Shown here piece after piece: positions 1-12,204 of a stretch of DNA of 64,000 bases (position 1 is its first letter; every line of letters begins with the position of its first letter). The stretch is from Parascedosporium putredinis (lineage: Eukaryota; Ascomycota; Sordariomycetes; Microascales; Microascaceae), in the NCBI GenBank assembly GCA_949357655.1, contig CASHTG010000020.1, positions 186,001 to 250,000 on the forward strand. The letters are read 5' to 3'. The translations under genes were made by a program, and so were the position numbers. The notes under the pieces were generated by a model. That model worked only from the letters and a program-made list of their open reading frames with translations, was not told the DNA's origin and made no database searches.

Positions 1-446
1 TGTTCGCCTTGCTAGAGGTAGAAAAGTAAGAAATAAAAGAAGCGCCCTCCCTTCCTCCTTTAGATTCGTGGTCTGATAGATGAGTGCGACAAATGAAAGG
101 TAAAACGGGTTGACATGGGTGAGGGAGGGACCAATCTCTGCCCCGGGTTATCGCACTTGGCTGACGCCGAGAGCGGGTTGGTTGTCCGGACAGATGGCAA
201 TAGATAGCGAAACACATGCTGGGCTTCAATACCCATCCATAAGAGAACGTAAGGGGAATCTGGAAGGCGCGTCATCCTTCGGCCCCTTCATAGCTACCCC
301 TTCTGTGTAGATGGTGATGTTTCGACGTAGCGTGTTGAAGAAAGACCCGGTGACCCATATATATATATGCGAGAGGATGGATGAGGTTGCTAGGTTTAAA
401 ATGAGCTCCGTTATTTTTGAATAGGGACCCCAAAACTGAATGCATG
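1..446. other. 3' flank of the C2H2 gene, no gene seen
   Basis: This stretch lies downstream of the minus-strand zinc-finger gene. It contains a short AT dinucleotide run around 356-366 and no reading frame with recognisable protein character. It may hold that gene's 3' UTR. Confidence 0.4.
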
Positions 447-2364
447 TTATTGAGGGGCGCCCCTTCGCCGGCGGCCACGGCTGAGGCCGTCACGGCGCTG
501 AGAGAGTACTTCGAGGAGCTTTGGGTCATTCTTGTCCTTGTCAGTGTGGCGTGCTCGGACATGCCTAGAATAGCCAATGTTAGTCTCACTGGGTCAATAA
601 GCGTCTCATCAATTCAATCACCACATGACGGATATTCCCCTTCTAAGCATGCCAAAGAACGCACCTCTGTAAGTTATCCGGTCGCGGGTACTTATGCTCG
701 CGGTCCGGGCAGAAGGGGCAAGCATAGCCGGGTGACTCGTGTACGAAACCATGGCGAATCATCTCATTCTTGCGTTTGAACCCTTGACCGGGCTTGCTCC
801 GTGGGCATTCATAGACAGGGCAGTAGTGTGGCCGAGCCGAGGAGTGTACGTTTGCGTGAGAGTTGAGCAGGTACTGCGTTTGAAACGGCTTTGCCGCACA
901 GTCCTTGAATGTGCACTTGAAAGTTCCCGCTTCAGAGCCCATAGGGAGCTCATTCCCGCCGGATGCGGACCCTTCTCCTCCGCCAAGGCTAGAGTGGTCA
1001 GTGCTAGGGGTCCTCTCGATAGGGCCGGCCGCGCCGTATTCTACTCCCACCGACCTGGGTAGAGGGTGGGAGCCTGGATTCCAGGGGCTAGCAATCGGAG
1101 GACCGGGCTTCGAGGTAGGGTAGTGAAATGCGGCGGGGCCCTGAGATATGCGCGGGGATGGGAGATCGTGGGTGTAACTGCTTCCATTGGGCGAAACAGG
1201 AGGGGTACCTTGGTGGTGTCCGGAAAGAGAGGTCCGCCGCGGTAACGGGGCCGGGTAGGAAAAGGGCGAACTGTACGAGGACTGTTCGTCAGGGCGGTCT
1301 CGTGCACTCGTTGGGGGTGAGGCCCCATTAGTTGATGCAGTGATGGAAGGGACGTAAGTCTAATAGTGGAGCTAGCACCGGAAGTCAAAGGTGGCCAAGG
1401 GACCTGAGGTTGGTGCGATGGAGGTAAGCTTGCCGTCGGGCTCCGGGGATCAATCGATCTGGGCGAGGCCAGGGATGGGGTCGTCCCCGTACCGCTGGGG
1501 CTTGTTGGGTTGAGTGCAGAAATGAGCTCGGCCGTCTGGAAATAATCCGGAGGGGGTACGACGCGCTACTACTGGGTCCCGCCGGGGCGGAAGAGGAGTG
1601 ACTCGTTGAGAGTGGTGGTAGCTGTCCATCGCCACGGAAGGGGAGCTCTCGGGCAGCGGACGGAGTGGGGACCGTGTGACGGCGCGGCTCGTCATAAGTT
1701 GGCTGGGGACCGGGACTGGAATCGGCGGCGGGAGCTGGGGCCACGTTTGCTAATGCATTGTGCGCTAACTGTTGCAAAGCTATCACTTCGGCGCGCTTGT
1801 CACTCTCCTTTCCCCGAGGGCCGGGGCCTTGCATGTTTCTAGTAGTGGCGGGTTCAGGCCCCGCGACCCAGTGCTCGAGAGTCGCTTTGGGGGTCGTAAT
1901 CAGGGAGATCGTCTTGTTCGATGATCTGGCTGGGAATGTCTACATTCCGCTTTTCGCCAAGGGTATCCACCAGAAAGGCCTCGGCTTCCCTCGGGTGGGC
2001 CTTTGAAATAGATAATTAGGATCGCGTATAGTCGGAAAATGAGTAAAGGGTGAAAATGAGGGGAGGCTGTCCCAATCTCCACCAGCAGATGTGTGGAGAG
2101 CACGATTTGTCTTGGTTACAAGCGGGAAAGCAACTCCAAGAACGTCAAGCCAAAGCGTAGGGAGATAGAAGTACTACCCCGGTGCAGACGCAGATGGCAA
2201 GAGTAATACAAAAAGAAAATGGATAAAAGCTCTTAGAAACTGACTTGATTGAGTGGAAAACATTCAGGCTCGATCGTCGGTGCAAGTTTGAGTTGGACAG
2301 GGTTTAAAGGCGGGCTATCAGTCTGGGAGCCTTCGTCACGGTTGTACCATACACTCGCAGACAT
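447..2364 (-). CDS. C2H2 zinc-finger protein (three fingers), probable transcription factor
   Basis: Proposed exons, read on the minus strand, are 2364-2245, 2000-665 and 564-447, about 525 residues. The last intron (664-565) is well supported: it splits the third finger, and splicing restores NLQRHVRARH followed by a basic tail ending RGRRRRGAPQ. The fingers are CTFKDC...H..H, YCPVYECP...RHGFVH and CPFCPDREHKYPRPDNLQRH. A Pro/Ser-rich middle and an N-terminal segment with LVDTLGEKRNVDIPSQ precede them. This layout is known from conserved Pezizomycotina C2H2 proteins; a nuclear DNA-binding role is inferred. Exon 1 (MSASVWYNRDEGSQTD, donor GTCAGT) is a guess supported only by phase and style. 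The frame is broken at 1889-1893 (G5; one extra or two missing bases), 1552-1556 (G5, one missing) and 1349-1351 (G3, one missing). Confidence 0.75.
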
Positions 2365-3705
2365 GATTCTCCGGCAAGACGATAGCTTTCCGTTTCAAAC
2401 GTTGGGTTATGATCTTGGCTGTCGCGCAGATAAAACCAAGAGCGTGAGCAGTGGGGTGTTGGAGTGTCGATACCTAGCTCGCCATTCGAATTGTGGTAGT
2501 TGGCTAGAGCTCAAGGGAAGGAGAGAAGGGTAAAAATTTCAACACGATGGTCAAGCCGCAAGGAAGAAAAGGCTCAGCCTCGCGAGTTGTGGGAGGCGCG
2601 ACAAGAAAGCGAGACCCTCAAATTCGCGTGAGGCGTAGCTTTCTGTCCGTGTGGTGTGTACAAGTGGGTGGGAAAGTCGGCATAAGAGGGTGTGCGAGGC
2701 CTGAATCGAGTTTTGGGAGACGTTGGGGTATCTAGTCGAGGGTCGCGACCCGACCACGGGAGTTAGGGCGGAATGGCGTTACTAAAGAGGCGCCCTTGGA
2801 GCAGGTTGGCGAAGGATTAGGCGACTTCGTGTAGATGTCTTGCGCACCGCTGGGATTCGGTGGGTTAGAAGCGAAGGAGGGAGAAATAAGGCGAGGCTCT
2901 TGCGAGCAATTCGTTGACGGGGGCGGCTGTGCGGCGTTCGAAGCATACACAAGAACAAGTGGCTTAAACAGATGGAGTTCTTCAGGGGAAAATGAGCGAG
3001 AGCCAGCAGCGGTCGTAATGGTTGATTCTCGAATGACAGGACGGGGATTTGGGGGCCCTAATACTTCCATATCCCCACGTCGTGCTAGGCGGGCGGAAGG
3101 AAATTGTACAACTACAAGTTGCCTCTGTCGCACATGTAGCGACTGCGCTGTGGAGTGCGTACGGATACGACGTCGCTATTTAGTTGGCGATGGGGCGGGG
3201 CGGATGCGGATGGAGGATGCAGGGCGTGGCGGGCGAGTTGGAATAGCGGCGAGGTCCTCGGGCGGGCGGTGAGGCTGATTCCATGAAGCTAAAAGCTCTG
3301 TCGTGAGGAGAAGGGAAAACGGCGGGGGAGGGGAGGCTCTTGGCTGCAAAATATGAGAGGAAGGAAATGCCCTCTTGTCGTTCTGGGGAAAGATGTACAA
3401 AATAGGTGCTGTTGACTGGGGTCGTTGAAGTGGCCGTGCCCGTAGACTCGCTATGTTTGATTTAGGCGAAGCGAGTAGTGATGCCAGGGATCTTATGCAT
3501 TGGCGCTAGAATGAGCGTACGTGGAAGTTTGCGCATGCGTGAGTGGGTGGGCGTGGGCGCTGTATCAAAGCGGGCGTGCAAGTGTCTATGTTGGATGTCG
3601 AGTGTGGAGATGTGGGCGTGTGGGCGTGTAAATGTATGAACTGAGCTTGTTGTGCGTGTGTGTGCGCGTGGGTATGAGAGAGTTTGTATGAAGAGTGTGT
3701 CTGAG

Positions 3706-3760
3706 AGAGGTGGAGAGAGAGAGAGTGTGTGTGTGTGTGAGTGTGTGTGTGTGCGCGTAT
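3706..3760. repeat. GA/GT low-complexity tract
   Basis: A run of GAGAGA passes into two blocks of GTGTGT separated by GA, then a GTGCGCGTAT degenerate tail. It is an ordinary compound microsatellite. Confidence 0.85.
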
Positions 3761-6700
3761 GTGTGGGCGCGTATATATGTATATGGAAGCAGTAAAAAGT
3801 GGACGAGGGAAAGAGAACCGGCGATGAGGTTAAGAAATGAAATCAAGTGAAGTTTAAGGAGAGTGAGCGGAAAATAAAAGGTTCAAAACTGCGAGAGAAT
3901 TGGGGAGGGTAGCATGAGAAGGAGCGACACATGGATCAATGTAATGTACTTGGAGGTTGTAGTGAAGATGTGGAACTCGATGCGCAGCACATTTGGGGAA
4001 GGAGTGACCGTGGTAAGTGAAGTGGCAGTGGCGAGGACGGTGGTCGAGCCAGCGGTCGCGACCTCTCTATATCAGGACTGGGGCAGGAATGTCTGGTTGC
4101 ACCTCAAGGCAAAAGCGAGTCGGATGGAGATCGACCTTGGGCATAGTGCACAAGGGACGGATGCGACTATGTACGAAAATCGGAGGGATTGGAGACTGAG
4201 GATCGGGGAGAACGGGGACCTGGTCTGGGACACCTGACGGAAAATCAGCAATAACGCAATGGATTATCAGTCGAGGGAAGGAGAATGATGTACGTAGGGG
4301 TATAACGATGCCAGTTTCGAGCCAGCCAGCTTTGGTGGATGGATCTAATGGATGCTTAATGTCGAGGGCACTCTGGAGATCTAGCAATAATGCAACTTGA
4401 GGGCAACTTTGACGTTGAAGCTTGGTACGAATCAAATACTCAGACGCGAGTATCGCGACGACTTTCCTTCCTCCTGGCACTGCTCGAGGGGGTGGAGATG
4501 AAGAGGAGACAGACCAATATGTACCTTCTAAACCTGGGGGCTGCCCCAAGTTCAACGTTGCGTACAAGTTGGCCCTCTCCAGGCGCGTCGGGTACTCTTT
4601 CCGACGGAGCCTGAGAGATTGCGGGTACCAGTACCAAGTATTGGCTTAGGAAAAAAAGGTTGGAGATTAACAGAACCGCGACCGGGATCAATTCTCGATG
4701 GTTGGTATAAGTGGTGAGCGTGCCATAGCCGTAGTCCTCGCTGTATCTCGAGACCCTGGGGAAATTACATCAAATGGGTCAACCCATCCATCAATTCAAT
4801 CAATGGTGGATGGATGGCTAGTCGGTCTGGTCAACACTGAACTCCCATCAACCCAAGCCCAGTCGAGGAGTCACCTACTGTGTACACAAGTACTGCTGTG
4901 TTCCATGCCTGCGATCTTCTGTACATGGCAAGTCTCGTCGCATGGAGCCAGACCCCATGGTACTTTGATTTATACCTCCCTTATTTATTCAATGACCCAT
5001 GAGGAGCGTTTTCCAACCACAGGCAATAAATGATGGCCAAATTGTTTTGATATTGACATTATGAACCACTTTGGCATCAACATCGCAAGAGGGGGATAAG
5101 AAAGAACGACAACCCCCCTTCCCACTGCACTGCTCCCGCCTGCTGTCTTTTGCCTCACTACGCTAGTCAGCAGCAGTCCCGATTCACCCGCGTCCGAGCC
5201 CTGTCCCTGCACACCTTGTCCACCCCTCCAGTTCTCCGACCAAGATTTCAACCAGTGTTCCTTGTCCTTTCTCCGGGAGCACGGTCGTTTCTGCCCACAG
5301 CGGGAGGCGGGGAGACGGCCCCCGCGAATTCTGCAACTCGGATAGGTGTTAGTGAATAATACTTTTGACTCCCACCCGAAGCGTCGAAGACGCAGGATTC
5401 GAACACCGTGCATGGGATGTTAGAGCCTCTCAATGTACGAAGTATGTCCCCCGCCCCAAAAGGAGAAGAAGGGAAAAAGAGTTTACGGGATAAAGAAGAG
5501 AGGGGAAAGAGGATGCACAATCAAAGAAAGGTTCGAAACGAAAAGGGATTAGGAAACGATATGCGCGGCTCTCCTTTGGGCCAACCATCTGTTTGAGTTC
5601 TTCTCGCCATCCGGGTAGATTGCCGTCTTACATAGCTGTGCTCGCATCTAACCCACGATCGACGTGCAGAGGGGACCAAATGGAGAAACGCATTGCGGTC
5701 AATCAAGCGCCACCGTACTCTATTCCTACCTCGTCTCTATGAGAGCCCCAGAAAAGAGGAACGGGCGGAGTAGCTAAAAAGGGCAAAAAAGAAAAAGAAA
5801 GAAAAAGAAAAAGAAAAAGAAAAAGAGAAAGGGGGACTCTCGCCCCTGTATGATAAACCACTCACCAGGATTTGTCGTCCGCGCTTCCGGGACCTGGGCT
5901 CCGTCAACAGGCCGGGGTAGACTCATGACACATACACACGCCCACGCCCACACCCACATACACATCCGCATCCACTGCCAAAATATACTCACGCACGCCT
6001 CAACCTTTCGACGTCCAAGATACCGCCGGCACAGACCATATACAGCGTATTATAGAAGACATCAAGCGGTAGTGTACCCTGCTTTGCACGACCCTCCGAC
6101 CGTGTACCTACATTCGCTACTGTACTAGCGGGAAGTATCCGTTGTTGGGGTTCTTCTCGCATGGCACTTTTCTTGCTCGACGTGCTCGTTCCTTTCTTCC
6201 TTCTCATTAAGATTCGACGCCGGGCGGAATGATAGCTCGCGGGTCAGGATCACCAGAGGGGAAAAGAGGAGGGGAAAATAGATGGCAATAATGATAATCA
6301 AAAATCTAGCTGACGCAGATAGAAAACTAGCACCAAAACCGAAAGAGACGGTAAGAGAGGGGTAGAGGGGAAAAGAAGGACGTCAGAGGAACGATGGCTT
6401 TGGGCGTACTTGTTGAGTATATTGTTTGAAAACGGGATGCCGTTTTCTAAACACTATTTGACCTGTTTAATCACGAGCCGAGGGCCGGGTGCTTCTTTTT
6501 CCCACCAAGCTTCTTCGTTGCTCGGGGATCGTGAGGAGCGAAAAAGAGGAGATGCCCTGAAGACGGCGCCCAGATGTTGAGTGGACGCGTAGCTTTTTCA
6601 TCTGGTTGTTTTCGCGCGGTGCAGCTGCAAGTATTAAACTTGGTAAGTGTGGGCTGTAAATTAATCCAACTTCAACCCTTCCCCTTCTTGTTTTTTTTTT

Positions 6701-7748
6701 CCTCTCCGTTTTTCTTTTCCTTAGCCTCTTTTTTTATTCTTATTTTCTCTTATTTTACCCTTTCACATTGCTCGTACCAGTAGTCGCATCCTTGTTCTTT
6801 TCTACGACTCGAGGATCGCGACGAGGCCGCCCCCCGCCCCCGTCGAGAGATGTAGCATTTTAATGCTGGAGATGGCCGCCCGTAAAAACATTCTCCCAAC
6901 CTCGCCTAGTCGAGGCCATGTGTAATTGATTTCGGTGTCTAAACCGTGGTGGAGACCGCCGGCACCGCTTCGCTTCGTCCCACCAATCCTTCACGCATGG
7001 CAACTATTCAGGGTTTTGGTGGGAGTGCACGCATGCTTCCTCACCTCCTTGCCCAGTCCTCCATGCGCGCGTGCAGTGCTGCGTGGTACTCGCTGCTAGA
7101 TGCAGGAATGGGGAAGGGAAGAAAAAGGCGGGGAAAGGCGAGCCAGGGCAGGGGCGGGGAGCCGAAACGCGTGACGAGGTGGGACAGAAAAAGAAAAAGA
7201 AAGAAAAGAAAAAGAGCTAAGACAAAAAACGGCCCGGCCGAATCACGAGTGCGTGGAAAATACAGTACGCGGGGACAAAGCAGCGGCGCAGAGGAACGAC
7301 ACGACTGCAGTCAATGAGAATTGGCTACTATTACAACTTGAACTTGAAGCAGTACACTAGCCCAGTCACAGAATAATACTTTGTACGCTGGCACAATCAT
7401 CAATAGTTCTACACCCTTCCTCCCCACAACAACAGGGGCCAACCAGCAAGATGCGATTGACGTTAGTCCGGCTCGAGTGCCCCACTACAATGCGACCAAG
7501 TGGTGCCGCGAATGAGAGTGAAGTGGAGCACTTACTCTTTTGCGAGCTCGCCTAGGCTTCGAATGCCACTGCCAGTATGACGGCCTATGCTCCGGGTGGG
7601 GAACCCACTAAAATAATGCCGAGCTGCGGCCCTGGAAATTTGAATTGTGCCGCACGTTCGAAGGAGCAACCGATCAATAATACTCCAGCGTCTATGGTGT
7701 GCGTGCTTGTATCTATTGTGTGGTGTGGGCGTGTGGATGTGGATGTGG

Positions 7749-7749
<1 letters not shown>

Positions 7750-7797
<48 letters not shown>
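7750..7797. repeat. (TG)n microsatellite
   Basis: A perfect alternating T/G run of about 48 bases, preceded by GGATGT-type hexamers at 7735-7750. Frames across it give poly-Cys/Val or poly-His/Thr and are not genes. Confidence 0.95.
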
Positions 7798-7798
<1 letters not shown>

Positions 7799-8091
7799 TA
7801 TGTGCTGTTTGACTGACACCAGGAAAAGGTCATACCCTGACACATCCACTAATATCATCAATCATTTAAGCGTGAGTTGCTCTGCTTGCGACGTGAACCA
7901 GGGCAGATCTGTGATGGGGCAAGAGCAGTATTAGAAGCTGCAAGCCACTGGATATTGACCGGGCTGGAACTCAGCCCGCAGATGTCAAAACCGATTCTCG
8001 CCCTCACATTCATCGCGCTACCAAACTTTTTCTGGAAGTTCCAGCCCTCTTTTCGTCTCTCTCCTCCGTGTGTTCTTTCCCTCTTCCTATT

Positions 8092-8134
8092 TCTCTCACT
8101 CTCTCTCTCTCACTCACTCTCTCTCTCTCTCTTC
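8092..8134. repeat. CT-rich microsatellite
   Basis: Mostly (CT)n with two CACT interruptions, inside a longer pyrimidine-rich stretch from about 8040. Confidence 0.85.
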
Positions 8135-8626
8135 GTCCTTCTTCTCCCTCAGTGCTCTGTCGAGGGGGAACGCATGATCTGTGATCGTAGCTTTAGGTTT
8201 CGTCGGCCCGAAGCGAGGCAGGAGGAAGGAGTGGTATGCAAAGCCATTATTATGTCGGAGGTCGAGCTAAAATGGCTGGCCCTTATCCCATCAATTACCA
8301 GATGTTTCATCTTGATCTGCCACTCCATCCCAACCAAGCAATGCGATGATGGCTTATCACTCGCGTTCCTGCAATAGCACAAATTTTCGAGCTATATGTT
8401 GATCATGATACGTGGAAATTCATCCCTATGCCTTTCCTTCTCTTGAGAATGATCCGCCTCCATGCCCCCTTCCCCTTCCCCCGCACCTTTACACGCCCAC
8501 CCACACTCGCAGACACACGCCCTCCCTTTCCAGTTTCTCTTTTTGTCCAAGAGCCCCTTGGCCAAAGCTCATCATGCCCTTAACAAACCCAATGCAGACC
8601 CTTACCAAGGAAAAGAAGGGGAGCCC

Positions 8627-8654
8627 AAAAAAAAAAAAAAAAAAAAAAAAAAAA
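8627..8654. repeat. 28-base poly(A) run
   Basis: An uninterrupted A run followed by an A/G-rich tail. It has no flanking structure that would mark it as a retroelement end. It shows that long A runs survive in this assembly although short C/G runs are often one base short. Confidence 0.9.
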
Positions 8655-10153
8655 GAAAGAAAAAAAGAATGGTATCCTGACCCAACGGAACGAGAATTGA
8701 GCTGATGAGGAGTCAAAACTGAGCGACCCCTTGCCCATCCATCGATCTTCCAAGCACCCAGACAACGAAGAGCAAGGGGAAAGCACCGGGTACAGTTCAT
8801 GACATCACTTGGCGAGAGACAGAGCCTCTGCCGCTGCCTCGGGTGCGCGGCACGAGTTTACTCGCATTCATCCTTCATCCCTTCTTTTAGCCCTTCATCT
8901 TATCATCTTGTCCTCTTCCTTTTGAGGGGAAGAGTGGAGGAGAGAGACAAGGGGACCCTTCCCTTCTCATACCTGCTCTATGCCCTATCATCCGCCTCTT
9001 GAAGAGAAAAGCTTAGCTGTGGCTCCTGCAACTTGAAGGATAAATAAACAAGTGGAAAAATAGGATAAAATCCCCAAGGCTCGCAAAGTGAATGGGGAAG
9101 AAAGATAGGTGAACCCATCGTCCCTGCCTGCCCTGCCTGCCCCGCCTTCCCCATGTTGAAAATCGAATATGCAGGTAGCCAGCAAAAATGCAACCTCATT
9201 ACCGGGCTAGCGAATGCTGAGGTTCTTTTAATGCCACATCTCGTTTGATCTATGCAATCTCAAAATCTCTCCGCACGATGTCAAGCTCGCTAATTAAGGA
9301 CACAGGGTGGAAGGCGCGCTGAGGAGCTCAAGGGTAGAGCTAGGAGAGCTTCCAACAGGCCGTGGTGGTGCGACACCGCCCCGAAAAAGGCATATGGGCA
9401 ATCTACCACTTGGCATTCTTCCCAGAAACGGAGATTGAAACATGAATCGCAATCTTTCCCCAGATCGAACAAGATGCCAAAATCTGCTAACGGATTCCAA
9501 GAAGCTAGGGCCAACTAAGCCGGCATGGGGTGCGGGTGCCTTACCCCTCCCCTCCCCTCCCTTACCTCATTCTTCCCTTCCTTTCCACTCTTCCACACAG
9601 CCGCTCCGCCACCCATCCCACATCCCGTGCCCCATCTCCACACCACATAGCTCGTTTGGGCACACACACAATAATATCGTCCTGACCGAGGGTTGGCTGA
9701 GCATGGCTTCTCCCCACCACACAACTCCACCGCCGTTCGCCTCTCTTGCCTTGTTCGCGTGCTCCACAACGCAAGCCGAAAGTCCAAATGTGTTTCTGTT
9801 TTTGCGTTAAGGGCATATCCATGGTTCGGTAACCGGGAAGACCCGATACATCAATGTACAATGAATGCCAAGCCGGCTTCTTCCACGAAAAGGCTAGGGC
9901 GAGCCTCGGTCAAAGTTCATCGGAGGGCCGGCGAAGAAAGGACCCCTCCATGCAACCTTATATCACAAGGAACTCCGAGAGAAGAGTCCTTCTTGTCGTA
10001 GACTCTTCCCCGCGAAGAAAAAAATTAAAATTAAAATAAAGAACAAGTATAGGCTGTAGCATCGCGATTCTCGTTTGGAAAATTTTCGAACCGCTCCGGC
10101 CGTTTTCCCTTATCCCGTACCGATTTCGTTCCTCATTCTCCCGCCCGCCCCCG

Positions 10154-11965
10154 ATGTCTCAGTCGACAATGCTTGCCGTCGTCTTCGACGGCCCTTACAA
10201 GGTGTCGGTCCAGGAGCGACCGATCCCGAAAGGTACGGCGGCCAAGCTCGTGTCCCCCTCCTCTCCTCCTCCTTTCTTCCTCCCCTCATCCCCTTCCCCC
10301 CTTCAACCGTATCCCCGCCCCCTGCCTTCGGCCGTGCCCTGCATTCAACGACCCAAGAAAAAAAGAAGGGCAGACGGGTAAGGCTGAGGATGAGGATCTT
10401 GGTTGCTGACCTGCGTGTTTGTGGCTACAGTTGAGCATGAGGAAGACATTGTGATCAAGGTCAGCGCGTCTGGGCTCTGCGGCTCGTAAGTTTGGTTCCC
10501 TCTTCCACCTGACGTGCGTGATCTGGGTGTGTGTGTGGGTGTGTGTGGGTGGGTGCTTGGGCTTGGGTGCCTTGGTTTGGGGTAACCCCGCGCTGCTCCC
10601 CGCACTGTCATAACCCAGCGAAATGCGCGAGAGTCAGGAAATGGGCTAACATAGCTAAGTGAGCTCCACGCCTTTCGAGGCCACGAGAAGCGCCCTCCCG
10701 GCTTCATCATGGGCCATGAGTTCACTGGTACGGTCACGGAAGTTGGCTCGGCTGTGACGACGGTCAAGTTGGGAGACAAGGTGGTAGCACCTTTTACGGT
10801 TTCATGGTGCGTAAATCATCTTCTTAACAATCCATTTCTATCCCCCTTGCCCAATCTCTTTAAGGGAAGGGAGAATCTAACAATCTGCCGCCCTTTTCCT
10901 CTACTTTCTTGGCAATGCGAAAAACAGCTCAAGATGCTTCTATTGCCGAAATGGATTCACCTCCCGCTGCGTGGAGAGCAAACTGTTTGGCTCTGCCGCG
11001 CTGGACGGCGGCCAGGCCGAATACGTCAGGATACCCTTTGCCGATGGCACTGTCGTCAAGGCCCCCAGCACCATCTCCGACAAGGCGCTTGTGCTCATGG
11101 CCGATATCTGGCCCACCGGCGTGTTTGGCGCCAAGTCTGCCTGGGAGCTCCTCCCCACGAAGCAAAAGGACAATGTCGTTGCCGTGGTCATCGGCTGCGG
11201 CCCCGTTGGTCTCTGCGCCATCCTCGCCGCCCTCGAGTATAAGCCAAAGCACCTCTTTGCGATTGATGCCGTGGATAGCCGACTCGAGATTGCGAAGAAA
11301 CTCGGCGCGGAACCCTCAACTTTAAGACTGACCCCGAGGGCATGAAGAAGAGGATCCTCGAGGTCACGGACGGTCGCGGTGCGGACCTGGCGATCGAGGT
11401 CGTCGGCCTGAGCCCCGCGCTGAGGACGGCGTTCGACCTCGTTAGGCCTTGGGGCGTCATCAGCAGCATCGGTGTTCATAACGCAGAGGTAGGTAAAGGG
11501 TAATTAGGCGGACGGGGTAACCGCCAGGATGGTGTAGGACGAGAAAAGGGTTAGACGCTAACGTATGATATAGATTCCGTTCAACGGTGTAGAGGGATAC
11601 GGGTGAGTGACTTCAGTCTTCCTCTCTTCCCCTTCTTTTGTTGCGCAAGCGCGGGAAGATATCCCCACCGGGTTCGTTGCTAACAACTCGAAGCAAAAAC
11701 ATTCGCCTTCAGATGGGGCGATGTCCTTGCCGAGCCATCTTCGACGATGCCCTCGCCTTGCTCGCGGAGAAGCAAGATCAACTTGAGTACGTGTCCTCGC
11801 ATACCACCTATCCCCAGACTGCCGATTGTGGTTCAAAGATTAACGCGTCCCGCTCCTACGCTACGCAGGTTTATGTTTGACAAGATGATGCCGCTCAAGG
11901 ATGCTGTTGAAGGGTATAGGATATTTGACTCGATGGAGGCGTACAAGGTCATTTTTATCCCTTAG
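10154..11965 (+). CDS. Zinc-dependent alcohol / formaldehyde-dehydrogenase-like oxidoreductase (MDR family)
   Basis: Seven exons: 10154-10232, 10431-10485, 10660-10806, 10928-11488, 11574-11602, 11694-11786 and 11869-11965, giving 353 residues. All introns are GT..AG. The protein has the GroES-like catalytic half: GLCGSELH and GHEFTG supply catalytic zinc ligands, and four cysteines in CSRCFYCRNGFTSRC bind the structural zinc. The Rossmann half carries GCGPVGLCA for NAD(P). The phrases GRGADLAIEVVG and QMGRCPCRAIF fit the FDH-like branch of medium-chain dehydrogenases. The substrate cannot be told from sequence. The frame breaks once, in C3 at 11313-11315, where GAEPLNFKTDPEG would need one more C; with it the frame closes. 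It lies tail-to-tail with SEN15, 239 bases apart. Confidence 0.9.
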
Positions 11966-12204
11966 ATCCAGCGCAATATTCAGCGCCATGTTCAGCCTCT
12001 ACTGCCGGGCGGAGGTTGAAGACTTGGATGTGTAATAAAAGGGACAAGGGAGACCGTTGTCTGGAAAATTCTGAAATGGAGGAATACACCCAGCTGCTCC
12101 GTTTCTCAGTTCTTGAGGCGGGATAGCTGAGAGGTAGTTCTCGCAAGAGTGTGAAAATAACAAGATATACTTGCGCTCTTCCCTCCTTGCCTTCTTTGCT
12201 TCTC
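11966..12204. other. Short convergent 3' spacer
   Basis: Only 239 bases separate the stop codons of the dehydrogenase (+) and SEN15 (-), so their transcripts probably overlap at the 3' ends. No strong hairpin or other element was seen. Confidence 0.6.

Larger units (their letters stand above)
2365..10153. other. 7.8-kb gene-poor spacer
   Basis: No conserved protein was recognised on either strand. Open frames here are short, and several are simply translations of repeats. The stretch holds GT/GA microsatellites near 3.7 and 7.75 kb, a CT tract near 8.1 kb and a 28-base A run. It separates the start of the C2H2 gene from the start of the dehydrogenase gene, so it contains both promoters, and may carry a long 5' leader of the C2H2 gene. 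Confidence 0.5.

Noticed and set aside
3586..3846. A minus-strand frame rich in His/Thr/Ser
   Set aside because: It translates the GT/GA tract at 3.7 kb and has no domain features.
4067..4649. Overlapping frames on both strands with fairly balanced composition
   Set aside because: No recognisable motif, no splice sites that join them to neighbours, and neither strand shows motif continuity; chance is the better explanation.
5340..5440. A GGATTCGAAC motif suggesting the T-arm of a minus-strand tRNA
   Set aside because: The five bases on each side of the loop do not pair, and no acceptor, D or anticodon stem could be drawn.
7577..7861. Open frames of repeated Val/Cys or His/Thr on both strands
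   Set aside because: They are translations of the TG microsatellite at 7750-7797.
8600..8660. Poly(A) run as the tail of a retroposed element
   Set aside because: No target-site duplication or coding relic was found next to it.
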